The notes: generated by a model not told the origin, from the sequence alone. A stretch of 64,000 nt of DNA from Gammaproteobacteria bacterium (GCA_022600955.1 JAHZJK010000004.1:51473-115472), one strand, 5' to 3'; shown: positions 36,474 through 45,550, counted from the stretch's first letter. A program made the numbers and translations.

Positions 36474-37093
36474 CACAACAAATCTATAGCCGCAGGCCGG
36501 TCAACAACACCGGCATACCTACCGCTGTCTTCGCGTTGTTGGTCGCAAATGGCCTGGTGTTTGCGTTGCAGCAGTTCAGTCCGCGATTCATGTTCATCAA
36601 TTTTGCGCTCTGGCCGGCAACTGTCCCGCAGTCACCTTTTGAAGTCTGGCAACTGCTCACGTATGCCTTCATGCATGGTGACCTGACGCATATCGCGTTC
36701 AACATGTTCGGTTTGTGGATGTTCGGACAGGACCTGGAGCGATTGTGGGGCACGCAGCGATTTCTGACCTACTTTATTGTTTGCGCGGTCGGGGCGGGCA
36801 TTATTCAGCTGCTCGTTGCTGCCTGGCAGGGCGGGTTGTATCCGACCGTTGGTGCGTCAGGTGGCCTGTTCGGTATTCTCCTTGCCTACGGTCTGACGTT
36901 CCCGAATCGAACGGTAATGCTGATGTTCCCGCCGATCCCGATGAAGGCGAAGACCTTTGTCGTGGTGTTCGGTGTGTTTGAGCTATTCATGGGATTGAGT
37001 GGCGCTGCGCCGGGCGTCGCCAACTTCGCGCATCTCGGTGGTATGCTCTTCGGCTTCCTGATGTTGCAATACTGGGGCCGAAGACGCCGCTAA
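36470..37093 (+). CDS. Rhomboid family intramembrane serine protease
   Basis: The 207-residue protein has six membrane helices, the helix-2 motif MHGDLTHIAFNMFGLWMFG, the nucleophile S130 in TVGASGGLFGILLAYG and the catalytic H188 in NFAHLGGMLFG. This is a canonical bacterial rhomboid without added domains and should cleave membrane-spanning substrates. Its ATG overlaps the amidohydrolase stop. Together with the LysE gene three bases downstream it continues the tight operon begun by lemA. Confidence 0.93.
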   Translation: MTQQIYSRRPVNNTGIPTAVFALLVANGLVFALQQFSPRFMFINFALWPATVPQSPFEVWQLLTYAFMHGDLTHIAFNMFGLWMFGQDLERLWGTQRFLTYFIVCAVGAGIIQLLVAAWQGGLYPTVGASGGLFGILLAYGLTFPNRTVMLMFPPIPMKAKTFVVVFGVFELFMGLSGAAPGVANFAHLGGMLFGFLMLQYWGRRRR

Positions 37094-37096
37094 GCT

Positions 37097-37684
37097 ATGA
37101 CGAACGTCGCTGCACTGATTATCGCTACTACTCTGTTGGTGCTGATACCAGGGCCGAATGTGGCGCTAATTGTAGCGAACTCCTTAAAGCATGGACTGAG
37201 GGAGGGCGTGGTGACGGTCCTCGGCACCACTCTTGGAGTGGGGCTGCAGCTTTTGCTGGTGGTTGCCGGGCTAAGCGCGATCATCGAACAGCTTGGCGAG
37301 GCGTTGACCTGGATTCGCTGGGCCGGGGTGGCCTATCTTATCTTTCTTGGGATTCGTAGCTGGCGCGAGCCGGTGGCTGACCTGAGCCGGATCGAGGCAA
37401 CGCCCGCCGTGTTTTGGCGCGGCTTCATACTGGCTGCGGTCAATCCCAAAACCCTGTTGTTTAACGCGGCATTTTTGCCGCAATTTGTGAGCAACGGCAC
37501 GGTAACGCAGATTTCACTGGTCGCGGCCGTTTTCCTGGGCGTGATTCTGGCTGGCGACACACTATGGGCGTTGTTCGCATCGTCAGCCAGTCGATTCTTG
37601 AGGCGCTACAACAGCTGGCGTAACAAAATTACGGGCGTGTTTCTCGGAGCCGCCGGAGTTGGCCTTGCGCTCGCACGACGATAA
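37097..37684 (+). CDS. LysE/RhtB family amino acid exporter
   Basis: The 195-residue membrane protein has the family N-terminus (LVLIPGPNVALIVANSLKHG, then REGVVTVLGTTLGVGLQLLL) and AYLIFLGIRSWREPV. A GFILAAVNPKTLLFNAAFLP block follows, with six predicted helices overall. These match LysE/RhtB exporters of amino acids or related metabolites such as homoserine lactone. The substrate cannot be told. It starts three bases after the rhomboid stop. Confidence 0.93.
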   Translation: MTNVAALIIATTLLVLIPGPNVALIVANSLKHGLREGVVTVLGTTLGVGLQLLLVVAGLSAIIEQLGEALTWIRWAGVAYLIFLGIRSWREPVADLSRIEATPAVFWRGFILAAVNPKTLLFNAAFLPQFVSNGTVTQISLVAAVFLGVILAGDTLWALFASSASRFLRRYNSWRNKITGVFLGAAGVGLALARR

Positions 37685-37756
37685 CGGAGTCTCATGTGCC
37701 GAATGCAACGAATTCGCGCCGCGGGGCATCTAAGAACAAACTATAAGGGGAACCTA

Positions 37757-39298
37757 ATGACCATTAAACGCAGAGATTTTTTGGGCAGTGTTGCCGCAGG
37801 CAGCGCGATAGTTACCATGCCGGGCTTTTTATCGGGCTGTGGCGTGCAAACGGCGACAGCAATATCGAGCAACACGCCGGAGAACCCGTTCATGGACTGG
37901 TTCGGCGTAGACCAGGGCACGGTCGCCCGCGTCATGTCAGAACTGACAGCACGCGGTGCCGATACCGCTGATTTGTATTTTCAGCATTCGCGCAGCAACT
38001 CGCTAACGCTCGAAGATGGCATCGTGAGCAGTGCGAATTCGGGTATCGAGCAGGGTGTCGGCCTGCGCGTCGTGATCGGCGAGCAAACCGGGTACGCCTT
38101 TACTGAAGACTTGACGCTGCCGTCCATGCTTGCCGCAGCACGAACCGCATCCGCAATTGCAACTGGTTCGCAAACCGTCGCGCCGCAGTCATTCAATCCT
38201 CTCGCCACCGGCGACCTGTACACCACGACGGTGCCGTGGGCTGATGTCGGCGTTGATCAAAAGCTGCCGGTGATGAAATACATTGAGGCCACTGCCAAAA
38301 CGAAAGACACGGCTATTGAAAAGGTCGCCGTTTACTGGGGCGACGCTGACGAACGCGTCATGATTGCGACGCTCGACGGCAAGCTCGTTACCGATCACAG
38401 ACCCATGGCTCGAGTGACCGTCGTGGTCACCGCGAAGAAGGGTGAGGAAACGCAAACCGGCTATTCAAATATCGCCGCGCGTGAAGAATTCTCCTGGTTC
38501 TCGGAGGCGCGCCTGGAAAAGATGATCGACGAGGCGGTTGATCGAACGATGATTCAGTTTGAGGCGATTCGCCCGCCCGCTGGCGAGATGCCAGTGATCC
38601 TGGCATCAGGTGCCAGCGGAATCCTACTGCACGAGGCGATAGGCCATGGCATGGAAGCGGATTTCAACCGCAAAGGCACGAGCATCTACTCCGACATGAT
38701 CGGCAAGAAGGTGGCAGAGCCGTTTGTCACTGTGGTTGACCAGGCTGACATTCCTCGCGAACGTGGCGCATTGAACTACGACGATGAAGGCAACAAGGCA
38801 GGTCGTACAGTGATGGTGGAGAACGGTGTCCTGAAGTCGTATCTGCATGACCAGATTAGCGCGAAGCAATACGGCATCAGTCCGACAGGCTCCGGGCGTC
38901 GCGAGTCTTACCAGTACTCGCCAATGCCACGCATGAGCTGTACGTTTATGGAGGACGGCCCGCACACCAAAGACGAAATCGTTGCAGCCGTCGACCACGG
39001 CATTATTTGCGAGACCTACACCAACGGCCAGGTTCAAATCGGTGCCGGTGACTACACCTTCTATGTAAAGAATGGCTGGCTGGTCGAAAACGGCAAAGTA
39101 ACGGCACCGATAAAAGATGTGAACATTATCGGCAATGGACCCGAGTCTTTAAAACGCATCACTATGGTAGCGAACGACGCACGCCTCGATACGGGCGGCT
39201 GGACTTGTGGCAAGAACGGCCAAAGCGTGCCGGTGTCGCAGGGTATTCCCACGGTGTTGGTCTCAAAAATGACCGTAGGAGGCGAAAATGCCAGCTGA
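37757..39298 (+). CDS. TldD family metallopeptidase with Tat-lipoprotein signal
   Basis: ATG 37757 follows AAGGGGAACCTA. The N-terminus has a twin-arginine motif (KRRDFLGSVAAGS) and then LSGC, so this looks like a Tat-dependent lipoprotein. The 513-residue protein carries the TldD zinc motif HEAIGH (residues 292-297) in LLHEAIGHGMEADF, then KAGRTVMVENGVLKSYLHD, SGRRESYQYSPMPRMSCTF and INTGxx-like VQIGAGDYTFYVKNGWLVEN. TldD normally forms a cytoplasmic heterodimer with TldE that degrades or trims peptides. Here the partner gene overlaps by 11 bases but lacks a signal. Confidence 0.9.
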   Translation: MTIKRRDFLGSVAAGSAIVTMPGFLSGCGVQTATAISSNTPENPFMDWFGVDQGTVARVMSELTARGADTADLYFQHSRSNSLTLEDGIVSSANSGIEQGVGLRVVIGEQTGYAFTEDLTLPSMLAAARTASAIATGSQTVAPQSFNPLATGDLYTTTVPWADVGVDQKLPVMKYIEATAKTKDTAIEKVAVYWGDADERVMIATLDGKLVTDHRPMARVTVVVTAKKGEETQTGYSNIAAREEFSWFSEARLEKMIDEAVDRTMIQFEAIRPPAGEMPVILASGASGILLHEAIGHGMEADFNRKGTSIYSDMIGKKVAEPFVTVVDQADIPRERGALNYDDEGNKAGRTVMVENGVLKSYLHDQISAKQYGISPTGSGRRESYQYSPMPRMSCTFMEDGPHTKDEIVAAVDHGIICETYTNGQVQIGAGDYTFYVKNGWLVENGKVTAPIKDVNIIGNGPESLKRITMVANDARLDTGGWTCGKNGQSVPVSQGIPTVLVSKMTVGGENAS

Positions 39299-40604
39299 TC
39301 TCACAAGCAAAGCACAGCAGGCAGTAGAGCTTGCTAAAGGTGCGGGCGCGGCTGAAGCGTCGGCGAGCATCACGCAGAGTCGTGACGTAACGTTCGAATA
39401 TCGTGATGGCGCACTGGAAAAGGTCAAAGATACCAAGTCGCAAGGTCTCGGTATTCGCATCTATGCCGACGGTCGGTATTCAAGTCATCAGACGACGGAC
39501 CTTAGCGCGTCGCGGTTAAAGAGCTTTATCGCAGAAGCCGTTGCGATTACAAAGGCGCTGGAGCCCGATGAGTTTCGGCGCATAACGCCAGCAGAGTTAT
39601 TCGCGAACCAGCCCGGCGACGATCTCGACCTGGTTGATGCGAGTATTGCTGCATTGAATCGAGACCGCAGGCTTCAATGGTGTGAAGCAATCGACGCAGT
39701 AGCGACGGATCATGAGCGCGTTATTTCCGCAACGGCGGGAGTGTACGACGGTAGCAGCCAGTCTGCATCGGTTAGTAGTAACGGGTTCTCCGGCAGCAGT
39801 GAGTCAACATACTGCTGGTACGGTTCGAACATTACGCTGCGAGACCAGGGCGACAAACGTGCTTCGGATGGTTACTACGTTGGCGGACAACACGTCGCCG
39901 ATTTGCCGGATGCTGCAAACGTTGCTGCGACCGGGCTGGAGCGCGCCTTGTCGCGATTGAATTCCGAGAAGGGTCCAACGGTCAAGACCACGATGCTGGT
40001 CGACTCACGTGTCGCCGGGTCATTGATCAGGCGCCTGCTGGGTCCCGCGAACGCACGGCGTGTGCAGCAGGGTCAGTCTTATTGGGCAGATCTGGTAGGC
40101 GAGCAGGCGTTTTCAGACAAGCTCACTATTATCGACAATCCATTGATCAAGCGCGGTTTCGGTTCGCGACATTTCGACAGCGAGGGAATCTCCGCCAAGG
40201 TAATTCCGATCGTAGAGAACGGAGTCGTTAAGAACCTCTACGTTGACACGTATTACGGTCGCAAGGCTGATATGCAGCCTACGACGGGTTCAGCGTCGAA
40301 TCGAGTGATCGGTACTGGCGAGAAATCCCTGCAGGAACTGATGGCGGATGTCGGCGACGGCGTCTACGTCACTTCATGGCTCGGCGGGAACGCCGACAAT
40401 ACGACCGGTGATTTTTCACTTGGTATTCGCGGTCACATGATCGAGAACGGCGAAATAGGCCGCCCGGTCGGCGAAATGAACGTGACGGGCAACCTGCGCG
40501 ATCTGTTTTCGCGACTCGATGCGACCGGCAACGACGTATACCCGTACTCGTCGACCTTGTCGCCGTCGCTGGTGTTCTCGGACGTTGATTTTTCCGGGGC
40601 CTAG
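39288..40604 (+). CDS. TldE/PmbA family protein
   Basis: The 438-residue protein begins directly with the family fold (QQAVELAKGAGAAEASASIT, VTFEYRDGALEKVKDTKSQG, LGIRIYADGRYSSHQTTD). It continues through FSDKLTIIDNPLIKRGFGSR and VKNLYVDTYYGRKADMQPT to GDFSLGIRGHMIENGEIGRP. It has no HExxxH, as expected for the non-catalytic-motif partner. There is no signal peptide, in contrast with its TldD partner, so export would need carriage in a folded complex. It ends six bases from the convergent SDR gene. Confidence 0.9.
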   Translation: MPADLTSKAQQAVELAKGAGAAEASASITQSRDVTFEYRDGALEKVKDTKSQGLGIRIYADGRYSSHQTTDLSASRLKSFIAEAVAITKALEPDEFRRITPAELFANQPGDDLDLVDASIAALNRDRRLQWCEAIDAVATDHERVISATAGVYDGSSQSASVSSNGFSGSSESTYCWYGSNITLRDQGDKRASDGYYVGGQHVADLPDAANVAATGLERALSRLNSEKGPTVKTTMLVDSRVAGSLIRRLLGPANARRVQQGQSYWADLVGEQAFSDKLTIIDNPLIKRGFGSRHFDSEGISAKVIPIVENGVVKNLYVDTYYGRKADMQPTTGSASNRVIGTGEKSLQELMADVGDGVYVTSWLGGNADNTTGDFSLGIRGHMIENGEIGRPVGEMNVTGNLRDLFSRLDATGNDVYPYSSTLSPSLVFSDVDFSGA

Positions 40605-40610
40605 CGACCT

Positions 40611-41345
40611 CTAAGCAGACAGGCCACCGTCAATCGGGATGGTGGCGCCGGTGATCTGAGTCGCGGCATCGCTGGCCAGGAACAATGCCAGGGCGGCAAC
40701 ATCTTCGGGTGCCGAAATCTTGCCGTTTGGACTGTCGACGGCGACCATGTCAAGAAACTCATCGACCTCCTGGCCGGTTGTTTCGGCGCCCGCTGCGAGC
40801 ATTGGCGTATCGACACCGCCCGGGCAGATTGCATTGATACGTACTCCATCGGACGCCGCGTCACGCGCCATGGCCTTGGTGAGCATATTGAGCGCGGCCT
40901 TACTGACACAATAGGCAACGACGGCTTCGCCTGCCTGCAGGCCCCAGAACGAGGATATATTCACGATGCTGCCTTCCGCCTTAACGAGATGCGGCAATGC
41001 GGCACGACTGAGGAAGAACGGCACGTCCAGGTTGATTGTCAGGGTGTTGCGCCAATCCTCGTCGCTGCTGTCCGCAGCATCCGCATGCAGCAGAATACCC
41101 GCCGAGTTGACGAGACAGTCGAGATCGCCGAATTCGTCGATCGTATCCGCAATAAGCTCGTCACAATCTTCCGATTCTGCGAGCTCGCCAACCCAGGTCG
41201 AAATGCGTTCTGAAACGTCCGCGACCTCTTCGAGGCGACCTTCGTCACGGCCTGCAGCCATTACGTCCCAACCTGCTTCTGCAAAAGCAATCGCAATCGC
41301 CGCTCCAATTCCGGAGCTGGCGCCTGTCACCAGTGCAACGCTCAT
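40611..41345 (-). CDS. Short-chain dehydrogenase/reductase
   Basis: ATG 41345 is preceded by GGGGA; a TTG 12 bases further up is less likely. The 244-residue protein has the classical SDR features: cofactor motif VTGASSGIGAAIAIA, LVNSAGIL, catalytic Ser in IVNISSFWG, YxxxK as YCVSKAALN, and ICPGGVDTPM. The residue after the second strand is Arg (AAGRDEGR), suggesting NADP(H) preference. The substrate is unknown. It is divergent from rsgA with a 42-base gap. Confidence 0.93.
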   Translation of the reverse strand: MSVALVTGASSGIGAAIAIAFAEAGWDVMAAGRDEGRLEEVADVSERISTWVGELAESEDCDELIADTIDEFGDLDCLVNSAGILLHADAADSSDEDWRNTLTINLDVPFFLSRAALPHLVKAEGSIVNISSFWGLQAGEAVVAYCVSKAALNMLTKAMARDAASDGVRINAICPGGVDTPMLAAGAETTGQEVDEFLDMVAVDSPNGKISAPEDVAALALFLASDAATQITGATIPIDGGLSA

Positions 41346-41387
41346 GTTCTTCCCCAACGGTCAATATCGTGTTATCCAGTGTATCTC

Positions 41388-42431
41388 ATGACGACGTTGG
41401 AAATACTACAAAGCCTCGGTTGGCGGGGACATTTTGAGAGTCAGCTCGACGCCGACTACGACTTGACGCCTGTGCGTGTTACGAACGTGCATCGCGACCG
41501 GATCGATGTGTTGAGTCCAGACGGTGCCGCGAGCGTAGATCTGTCTGCGACGAGCGCGGCATTCGGTATTACCGTAGGCGACTGGCTGCTGACCGACGCC
41601 GACGTGCAGGCGGTGCAGGTGCGGCTGGAGCCGTTCACATTGTTCAAGCGTCGTGCGGCTGGCACAGAGGGTCGGGTGCAGAATATCGCTTCGAACGTCG
41701 ATACCCTGTTTATCGTGACGTCTGCGAATCGTGATTTCAATGTTGCGCGGCTGGAACGCTATCTCGCGATCGCGCACGACGCAGGTGTGTTCCCGCTCAT
41801 AGTTGTTACGAAAGCGGACCTGGTTGACGATACCGATGAGTATATTGCAGCTGCGCGGGGACTCTCGCCGGGACTCCTGGTTGAAGCACTGGATGCCCGA
41901 CAGGACGAGCAAGTCGATGTTCTGCGTGGCTGGTGTTCGCCTGGCCAGACGGTCGCATTGCTGGGCTCATCAGGTGTCGGCAAATCCACAATCATCAATA
42001 CGCTAACGCAGGCCGGTCAGCAGACTATAGCCGCTCGCGAAGACGATCAGCGTGGTCGGCACACGACAACTTCGCGATCAATGCACAAACTTGCCGACGG
42101 CGGCTGGTTGATCGATACGCCGGGTATGCGCGAATTGCAGCTTGTCGATATTGGTGACGCACTCAACGACGTGTTCGCCGATGTTGCGAGCCTTGCAGAG
42201 CAATGCCGGTTCACCGACTGCAGTCATGAATCCGAACCGGGATGCGCCGTGTTGCAAGCGATTGATGACGGGCACCTCGATGCTGATCGATTGCGGCGCT
42301 TCCGCAAGTTGCAATCGGAGGACAGGCGGAATACGGAGTCGCTGGCGGAACGCCGCTCGCGCGACAAGAGTCTGGGCAAGTTTTACAAATCGGTGCTATC
42401 CGGGAAACGCAAAGAAAAAGGTGGTGGCTGA
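41388..42431 (+). CDS. rsgA: Ribosome small subunit-dependent GTPase A
   Basis: The 347-residue circularly permuted GTPase has an N-terminal OB-like domain (residues about 1-95), then NVDTLFIVTSANRDFNVARL, TKADL, the P-loop LLGSSGVGKSTIINTL, GRHTTTSRSM and DTPGMRELQ. A zinc region follows with CRFTDCSHESEPGCAVL. This order is diagnostic of RsgA, which helps 30S subunit maturation. ATG 41388 is chosen; the frame is open nine bases further. The stop overlaps the pxpA start as TGATG. Confidence 0.95.
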   Translation: MTTLEILQSLGWRGHFESQLDADYDLTPVRVTNVHRDRIDVLSPDGAASVDLSATSAAFGITVGDWLLTDADVQAVQVRLEPFTLFKRRAAGTEGRVQNIASNVDTLFIVTSANRDFNVARLERYLAIAHDAGVFPLIVVTKADLVDDTDEYIAAARGLSPGLLVEALDARQDEQVDVLRGWCSPGQTVALLGSSGVGKSTIINTLTQAGQQTIAAREDDQRGRHTTTSRSMHKLADGGWLIDTPGMRELQLVDIGDALNDVFADVASLAEQCRFTDCSHESEPGCAVLQAIDDGHLDADRLRRFRKLQSEDRRNTESLAERRSRDKSLGKFYKSVLSGKRKEKGGG

Positions 42432-43180
42432 TGCCAACGATCGATTTGAACGCAGACCTGGGCGAAGGTGACGCGTTTGACAGTGAGCTGCTGGAGATTG
42501 TCACGAGCTGCAATATCGCGTGTGGCGGACACGCTGGCGATGCGGCATCGATGGCTCAGACGCTGCACGCGGCGATCGCGAACAACGTAGCGGCCGGCGC
42601 CCACCCGGCATATCCCGACCGCGAGGGGTTTGGGCGCGTTAGCGGCTTCCTGTCCGGTAGCGCGTTGTATGAGTCGCTTACCCGACAGGTTACTGCGCTT
42701 GCGGATACGGCAGCGCAGATAGGAACGCGGCTAACGCACGTGAAGCCTCACGGGGCGCTTTACAATGACGCAGTGCACAACAAAGAGCTGGCCGAAATCG
42801 TCGCCAGGATTACATCCGAGTGCCCGGGGAGTCTTGCGCTGGTTGGTATGGCGGGTACACAGCTCGAGTCGGCGGCGGATCGTCATGGCTTGCAGTTCAT
42901 CGCGGAAGCATTTGTCGATCGTGCTTATGAAGCGGACGGCACTTTGGTGCCCAGGGCCGAGCCCGGCGCGGTGCACAGCGACTTGTCAGTTGCGACAACG
43001 CAGGCTACTCGCCTGGCAATTGACGGTGAAGTCACCGCGCGTAACGGCGAGGTCATCAGTGTGGCAGCCGATTCACTTTGTATTCACGGTGACACACCAG
43101 GCGCCGCCGACTCGGCGAGGGCGGTGCGAGATGTCCTGCAGAGCAACGGAGTTGAGATTCGTGCTGTCCAGAAGCGCTGA
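42431..43180 (+). CDS. pxpA: 5-oxoprolinase subunit A (LamB/YcsF family)
   Basis: The 249-residue protein has IDLNADLGEGDAFDSELLEI, CNIACGGHAGDAASM, GAHPAYPDREGFGR and VKPHGALYNDAV, the signature of the LamB/YcsF family. With PxpB and PxpC it forms the ATP-dependent enzyme that converts 5-oxoproline to glutamate in bacteria. The three genes follow in the usual order with overlaps, so this is a complete pxpABC set. Coupling to rsgA upstream is a genome-specific arrangement. Confidence 0.95.
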   Translation: MPTIDLNADLGEGDAFDSELLEIVTSCNIACGGHAGDAASMAQTLHAAIANNVAAGAHPAYPDREGFGRVSGFLSGSALYESLTRQVTALADTAAQIGTRLTHVKPHGALYNDAVHNKELAEIVARITSECPGSLALVGMAGTQLESAADRHGLQFIAEAFVDRAYEADGTLVPRAEPGAVHSDLSVATTQATRLAIDGEVTARNGEVISVAADSLCIHGDTPGAADSARAVRDVLQSNGVEIRAVQKR

Positions 43181-43781
43181 CGACAAGTTTTCCGTAAGTG
43201 TAGGGACGACAGCAGAGGCGCAGGCTCTCGCGGAACAATTGCGTATTTCAGGTGCATGGATCGATGTTGTCGCCGGCATCAACTCGGTGGGCGTGCAATT
43301 TGATCCTCTCCGGATTGACGCGACTACGGCGCGCGAACGTATACAGGCTGTAATCGCAGAGGGTGTCGTGACAGAGCCGCTGGCCGGTGCCTGTGTTGAA
43401 GTGCCGGTAATTTATGGCGGCGATGCAGGGCCCGATCTCGACGATGTTGCGAGGCGTACGAGCATGTCGCCTGAAGAGTTGGTCGCACTGCATACAGGCC
43501 GAGAGTATGTCGTCGAGATGGTCGGCTTCACGCCGGGCTTCGCGTTTGTCGGTGGGCTTGATAGCCGACTAAGAATTCCACGCAGAAGCGAACCCCGTCA
43601 ACGCGTACCGGCCGGTTCAGTTGCTATCGCGGACGGGCGTACAGGTTTATATGCGGTGGCGAGTCCTGGTGGCTGGAATCTCGTCGGGCGCACGCCAATT
43701 ACGTTGTTTGATCCAACTGCAGACGAGCCATTCTTACTGCGGGCGGGCATGCGCGTTCGTTTCAAGGCCATAGACGCATGA
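43161..43781 (+). CDS. pxpB: 5-oxoprolinase subunit B (KipI family)
   Basis: No ATG suits, and GTG 43161 nine bases after GGAG is chosen, giving a 20-base overlap with pxpA and 206 residues. Motifs are AGINSVGVQFDPLRID, CVEVPVIYGGDAGPDLDDVA, VEMVGFTPGFAFVGGLDSRL and SPGGWNLVGRTPITLFDP, the KipI/PxpB (allophanate hydrolase subunit 1-like) pattern. It acts with PxpC in the ATP-dependent step of 5-oxoproline cleavage. Confidence 0.93.
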   Translation: MLSRSADDKFSVSVGTTAEAQALAEQLRISGAWIDVVAGINSVGVQFDPLRIDATTARERIQAVIAEGVVTEPLAGACVEVPVIYGGDAGPDLDDVARRTSMSPEELVALHTGREYVVEMVGFTPGFAFVGGLDSRLRIPRRSEPRQRVPAGSVAIADGRTGLYAVASPGGWNLVGRTPITLFDPTADEPFLLRAGMRVRFKAIDA

Positions 43782-44719
43782 CACTTACCATCGTCAAGCC
43801 TGGCTTACAGACCAGCATACAGGCGGGCCCACGCAGAGGGCTTCGGCATCAGGGAATACCCGCGAACGGTGCGGCGGATCCCCTGTCACTGGCGTTGGCG
43901 AACCGATTGGTCGGGAACGCCTGGAATGCGGCTGCGATTGAGGCGACCTTGTTGGGCCCGACATTACGTTTCTCGGAATTGTGCACGTTCGCGATGGTGG
44001 GTGCGCCACTGCGTGCGACTCTGGATGGTGCTGCGGTCGCGCTGCACGAGACTGTGACCGCCATTCCTGGCGAGGTTCTCGAAATGGACAGCATGGAAGC
44101 AGGAGCACGAACGTATCTTGCCGTTGCGGGCGGCTTAGATATTACTGAGGTGCTTGGCTCGGCATCGACCAATCTGCAGGCAGGTTTCGGCGGATACAAT
44201 GGTCGGCAATTACTCGCCGGGGATGAGCTTGGATTCTGCGGCCGCTCCGTCGAGCATTGCAGCACGCCGGAGGAGTTTCGGGCGCCGATGTCGTCGAGCT
44301 GGGGGCTGCGAACCTGCGAGTCTTCGGAGACTGGATTGCTAAGTGACGAAGCGCGCGAGCTGCTGTTCTCATCGAACTGGTGTGTTGATCGTCGGGCCGA
44401 TCGTATGGGTCTCAGGCTGGACGGCGTTACTCTGGAGATTCAGTCTGACGGTCGCATGCCAAGTGCCGCGGTTTTTCCAGGCACGATTCAATGCCCGGAA
44501 GACGGGGCGCCCTACATTCTTTCTGTAGATGCAGGGACTGTCGGTGGCTATCCGCGCGTTGCGGAAGTGGCGCGTCTCGATCGACATCTGCTCGGCCAGT
44601 TGCGCCCGGGCGACCGCGCCCGGCTATTGTCGCGAGACCCAGACGACGCACTTGAAGAGCTGCGCGCTAAACATGAGTACTGGCGACCGTGGCTCGAGGA
44701 CATCGAGGGAATCATTTAG
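43778..44719 (+). CDS. pxpC: 5-oxoprolinase subunit C (KipA family)
   Basis: The 313-residue protein overlaps pxpB by four bases. It has GLQTSIQAGPRRGLRHQGIP, GAADPLSLALANRLVGN and AVAGGLDITEVLGSASTNL. Further on come RADRMGLRLDG and TVGGYPRVAEVARLDRHLLG. These blocks are standard for the KipA/biotin-dependent carboxyltransferase-like family that includes PxpC. It completes the 5-oxoprolinase operon. The sequence character changes sharply after its stop, where palindromes and small unknown genes begin. Confidence 0.94.
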   Translation: MTLTIVKPGLQTSIQAGPRRGLRHQGIPANGAADPLSLALANRLVGNAWNAAAIEATLLGPTLRFSELCTFAMVGAPLRATLDGAAVALHETVTAIPGEVLEMDSMEAGARTYLAVAGGLDITEVLGSASTNLQAGFGGYNGRQLLAGDELGFCGRSVEHCSTPEEFRAPMSSSWGLRTCESSETGLLSDEARELLFSSNWCVDRRADRMGLRLDGVTLEIQSDGRMPSAAVFPGTIQCPEDGAPYILSVDAGTVGGYPRVAEVARLDRHLLGQLRPGDRARLLSRDPDDALEELRAKHEYWRPWLEDIEGII

Positions 44720-44740
44720 GTGTCGAACACCGCTTCAATC

Positions 44741-44827
44741 AATGTCCGCAATAAGCCAGAAGCGGAACTTGAAATGCTAGTATTGAGCGCATAACGAATG
44801 GCTGCTCTTGACCCAAAGCGGACGGTC
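44741..44827. repeat. Two palindromic elements upstream of an accessory gene
   Basis: The first hairpin pairs AATGTCCGC (44741-44749) with GCGGAACTT (44762-44770). The second pairs GAATGGCTGCT (44796-44806) with AGCGGACGGTC (44817-44827), allowing G-T pairs. Both match the general form GAATGNCCGCT-loop-AGCGGACNNTC found in other gaps to the right. The 150-base gap holds nothing else recognised. Confidence 0.45.
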
Positions 44828-44869
44828 ACTCAAAGCTGTTGATCCAGCAACTTCAGGGCAATTTTGGAT

Positions 44870-45271
44870 ATGGCAACGGATGCAATCGAGTTCTCAAGCG
44901 ATGGCGGCAAAGTCCGAATCAGTTGGAACTTTGATGGCGATTATCTCGTCGCCATAGAATCAAAGGCATACGGTTTTCGTGGTCACGCGGATGGTCACGT
45001 GGTGCTTGATGAGTTCAAGAAATTCGCGGTAGACGTAGTGGCTCTCGCCAAGTCTCGGAAAGGTCAGGCGAATTTTTCGTCGGCGTTCGCCGGTTTTTTC
45101 GACGTAACTGTGCGATCAACCGATAATGTTGGTCATCTTGGCGTGTTCGGATCGCTAATCGGTAAATCTGGCACCAACTTGGACGAAGACCAAATGTTGC
45201 AATTTTCCCTGCATTTCGAGCCATCACAGATCGAAGATGCAGCCCGTGCATTGAGTCGTCTTGCCAGTTGA
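44870..45271 (+). CDS. Hypothetical protein, 133 aa
   Basis: Starts at ATG 44870 or TTG 44864 (AGGG upstream favours the latter slightly). The product is soluble and mixed alpha/beta (DAIEFSSDGGKVRISWNFDG, GHADGHVVLDEFKKFAVDVV, FSLHFEPSQIEDAARALSRL), with no signal or membrane segment. The beta-sheet-then-helix layout recalls small immunity-type proteins of the WapI kind, but no motif proves it. It lies alone between palindromic gaps in the accessory region. Confidence 0.6.
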   Translation: MATDAIEFSSDGGKVRISWNFDGDYLVAIESKAYGFRGHADGHVVLDEFKKFAVDVVALAKSRKGQANFSSAFAGFFDVTVRSTDNVGHLGVFGSLIGKSGTNLDEDQMLQFSLHFEPSQIEDAARALSRLAS

Positions 45272-45289
45272 TTTAGCGATGCTATGACC

Positions 45290-45317
45290 GACCGCTTGTG
45301 GCCGGAAGCCGCCCCTG
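45290..45317 (+). repeat. 27-28 bp direct repeat, copy 1
   Basis: GACCGCTTGTGGCCGGAAGC followed by CGCCCCTG matches the segment at 47842-47868 with about four differences. Both lie immediately before an accessory gene. The TGGCCG core recurs in other gaps of the region. Confidence 0.5.
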
Positions 45318-45351
45318 GGCTGTTAGAATAGAGAACGACTGCTGTTGTTCC

Positions 45352-45537
45352 AGAGCGGACAGTGGGTGGCGTTTCTTCACTGGCGAGGAAACGCAGGAGT
45401 ATATTGACGACCTGAACAACACCGGTATCTATGAGGTAAACACGATCGCGAATTACGATCCCGATATCATTCCTTACCTGGATGCACCGCCGGGCAGCAA
45501 GTTTGGCCGAATTGGCGGCAAGTTCGTTCACGAGTGA
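45352..45537 (+). pseudogene. Truncated DUF2185/Imm33-like immunity gene
   Basis: The readable part, SGWRFFTGEETQEYIDDLNN through YDPDIIPYLDAPPGSKFGRI to KFVHE, is the C-terminal two thirds of a DUF2185 (immunity Imm33-like) domain. The family normally has about 40 further N-terminal residues. Here the sequence upstream of SGWRFF is palindromic repeat sequence (ACTGCTGTTGTTCCAGAGCG), not protein-like, and no good start exists; a GTG at 45298 would give a 79-residue chimera. It is best read as a gene whose 5' part was replaced by the repeat element. Confidence 0.6.
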
Positions 45538-45550
45538 CCATGTCTGACTG

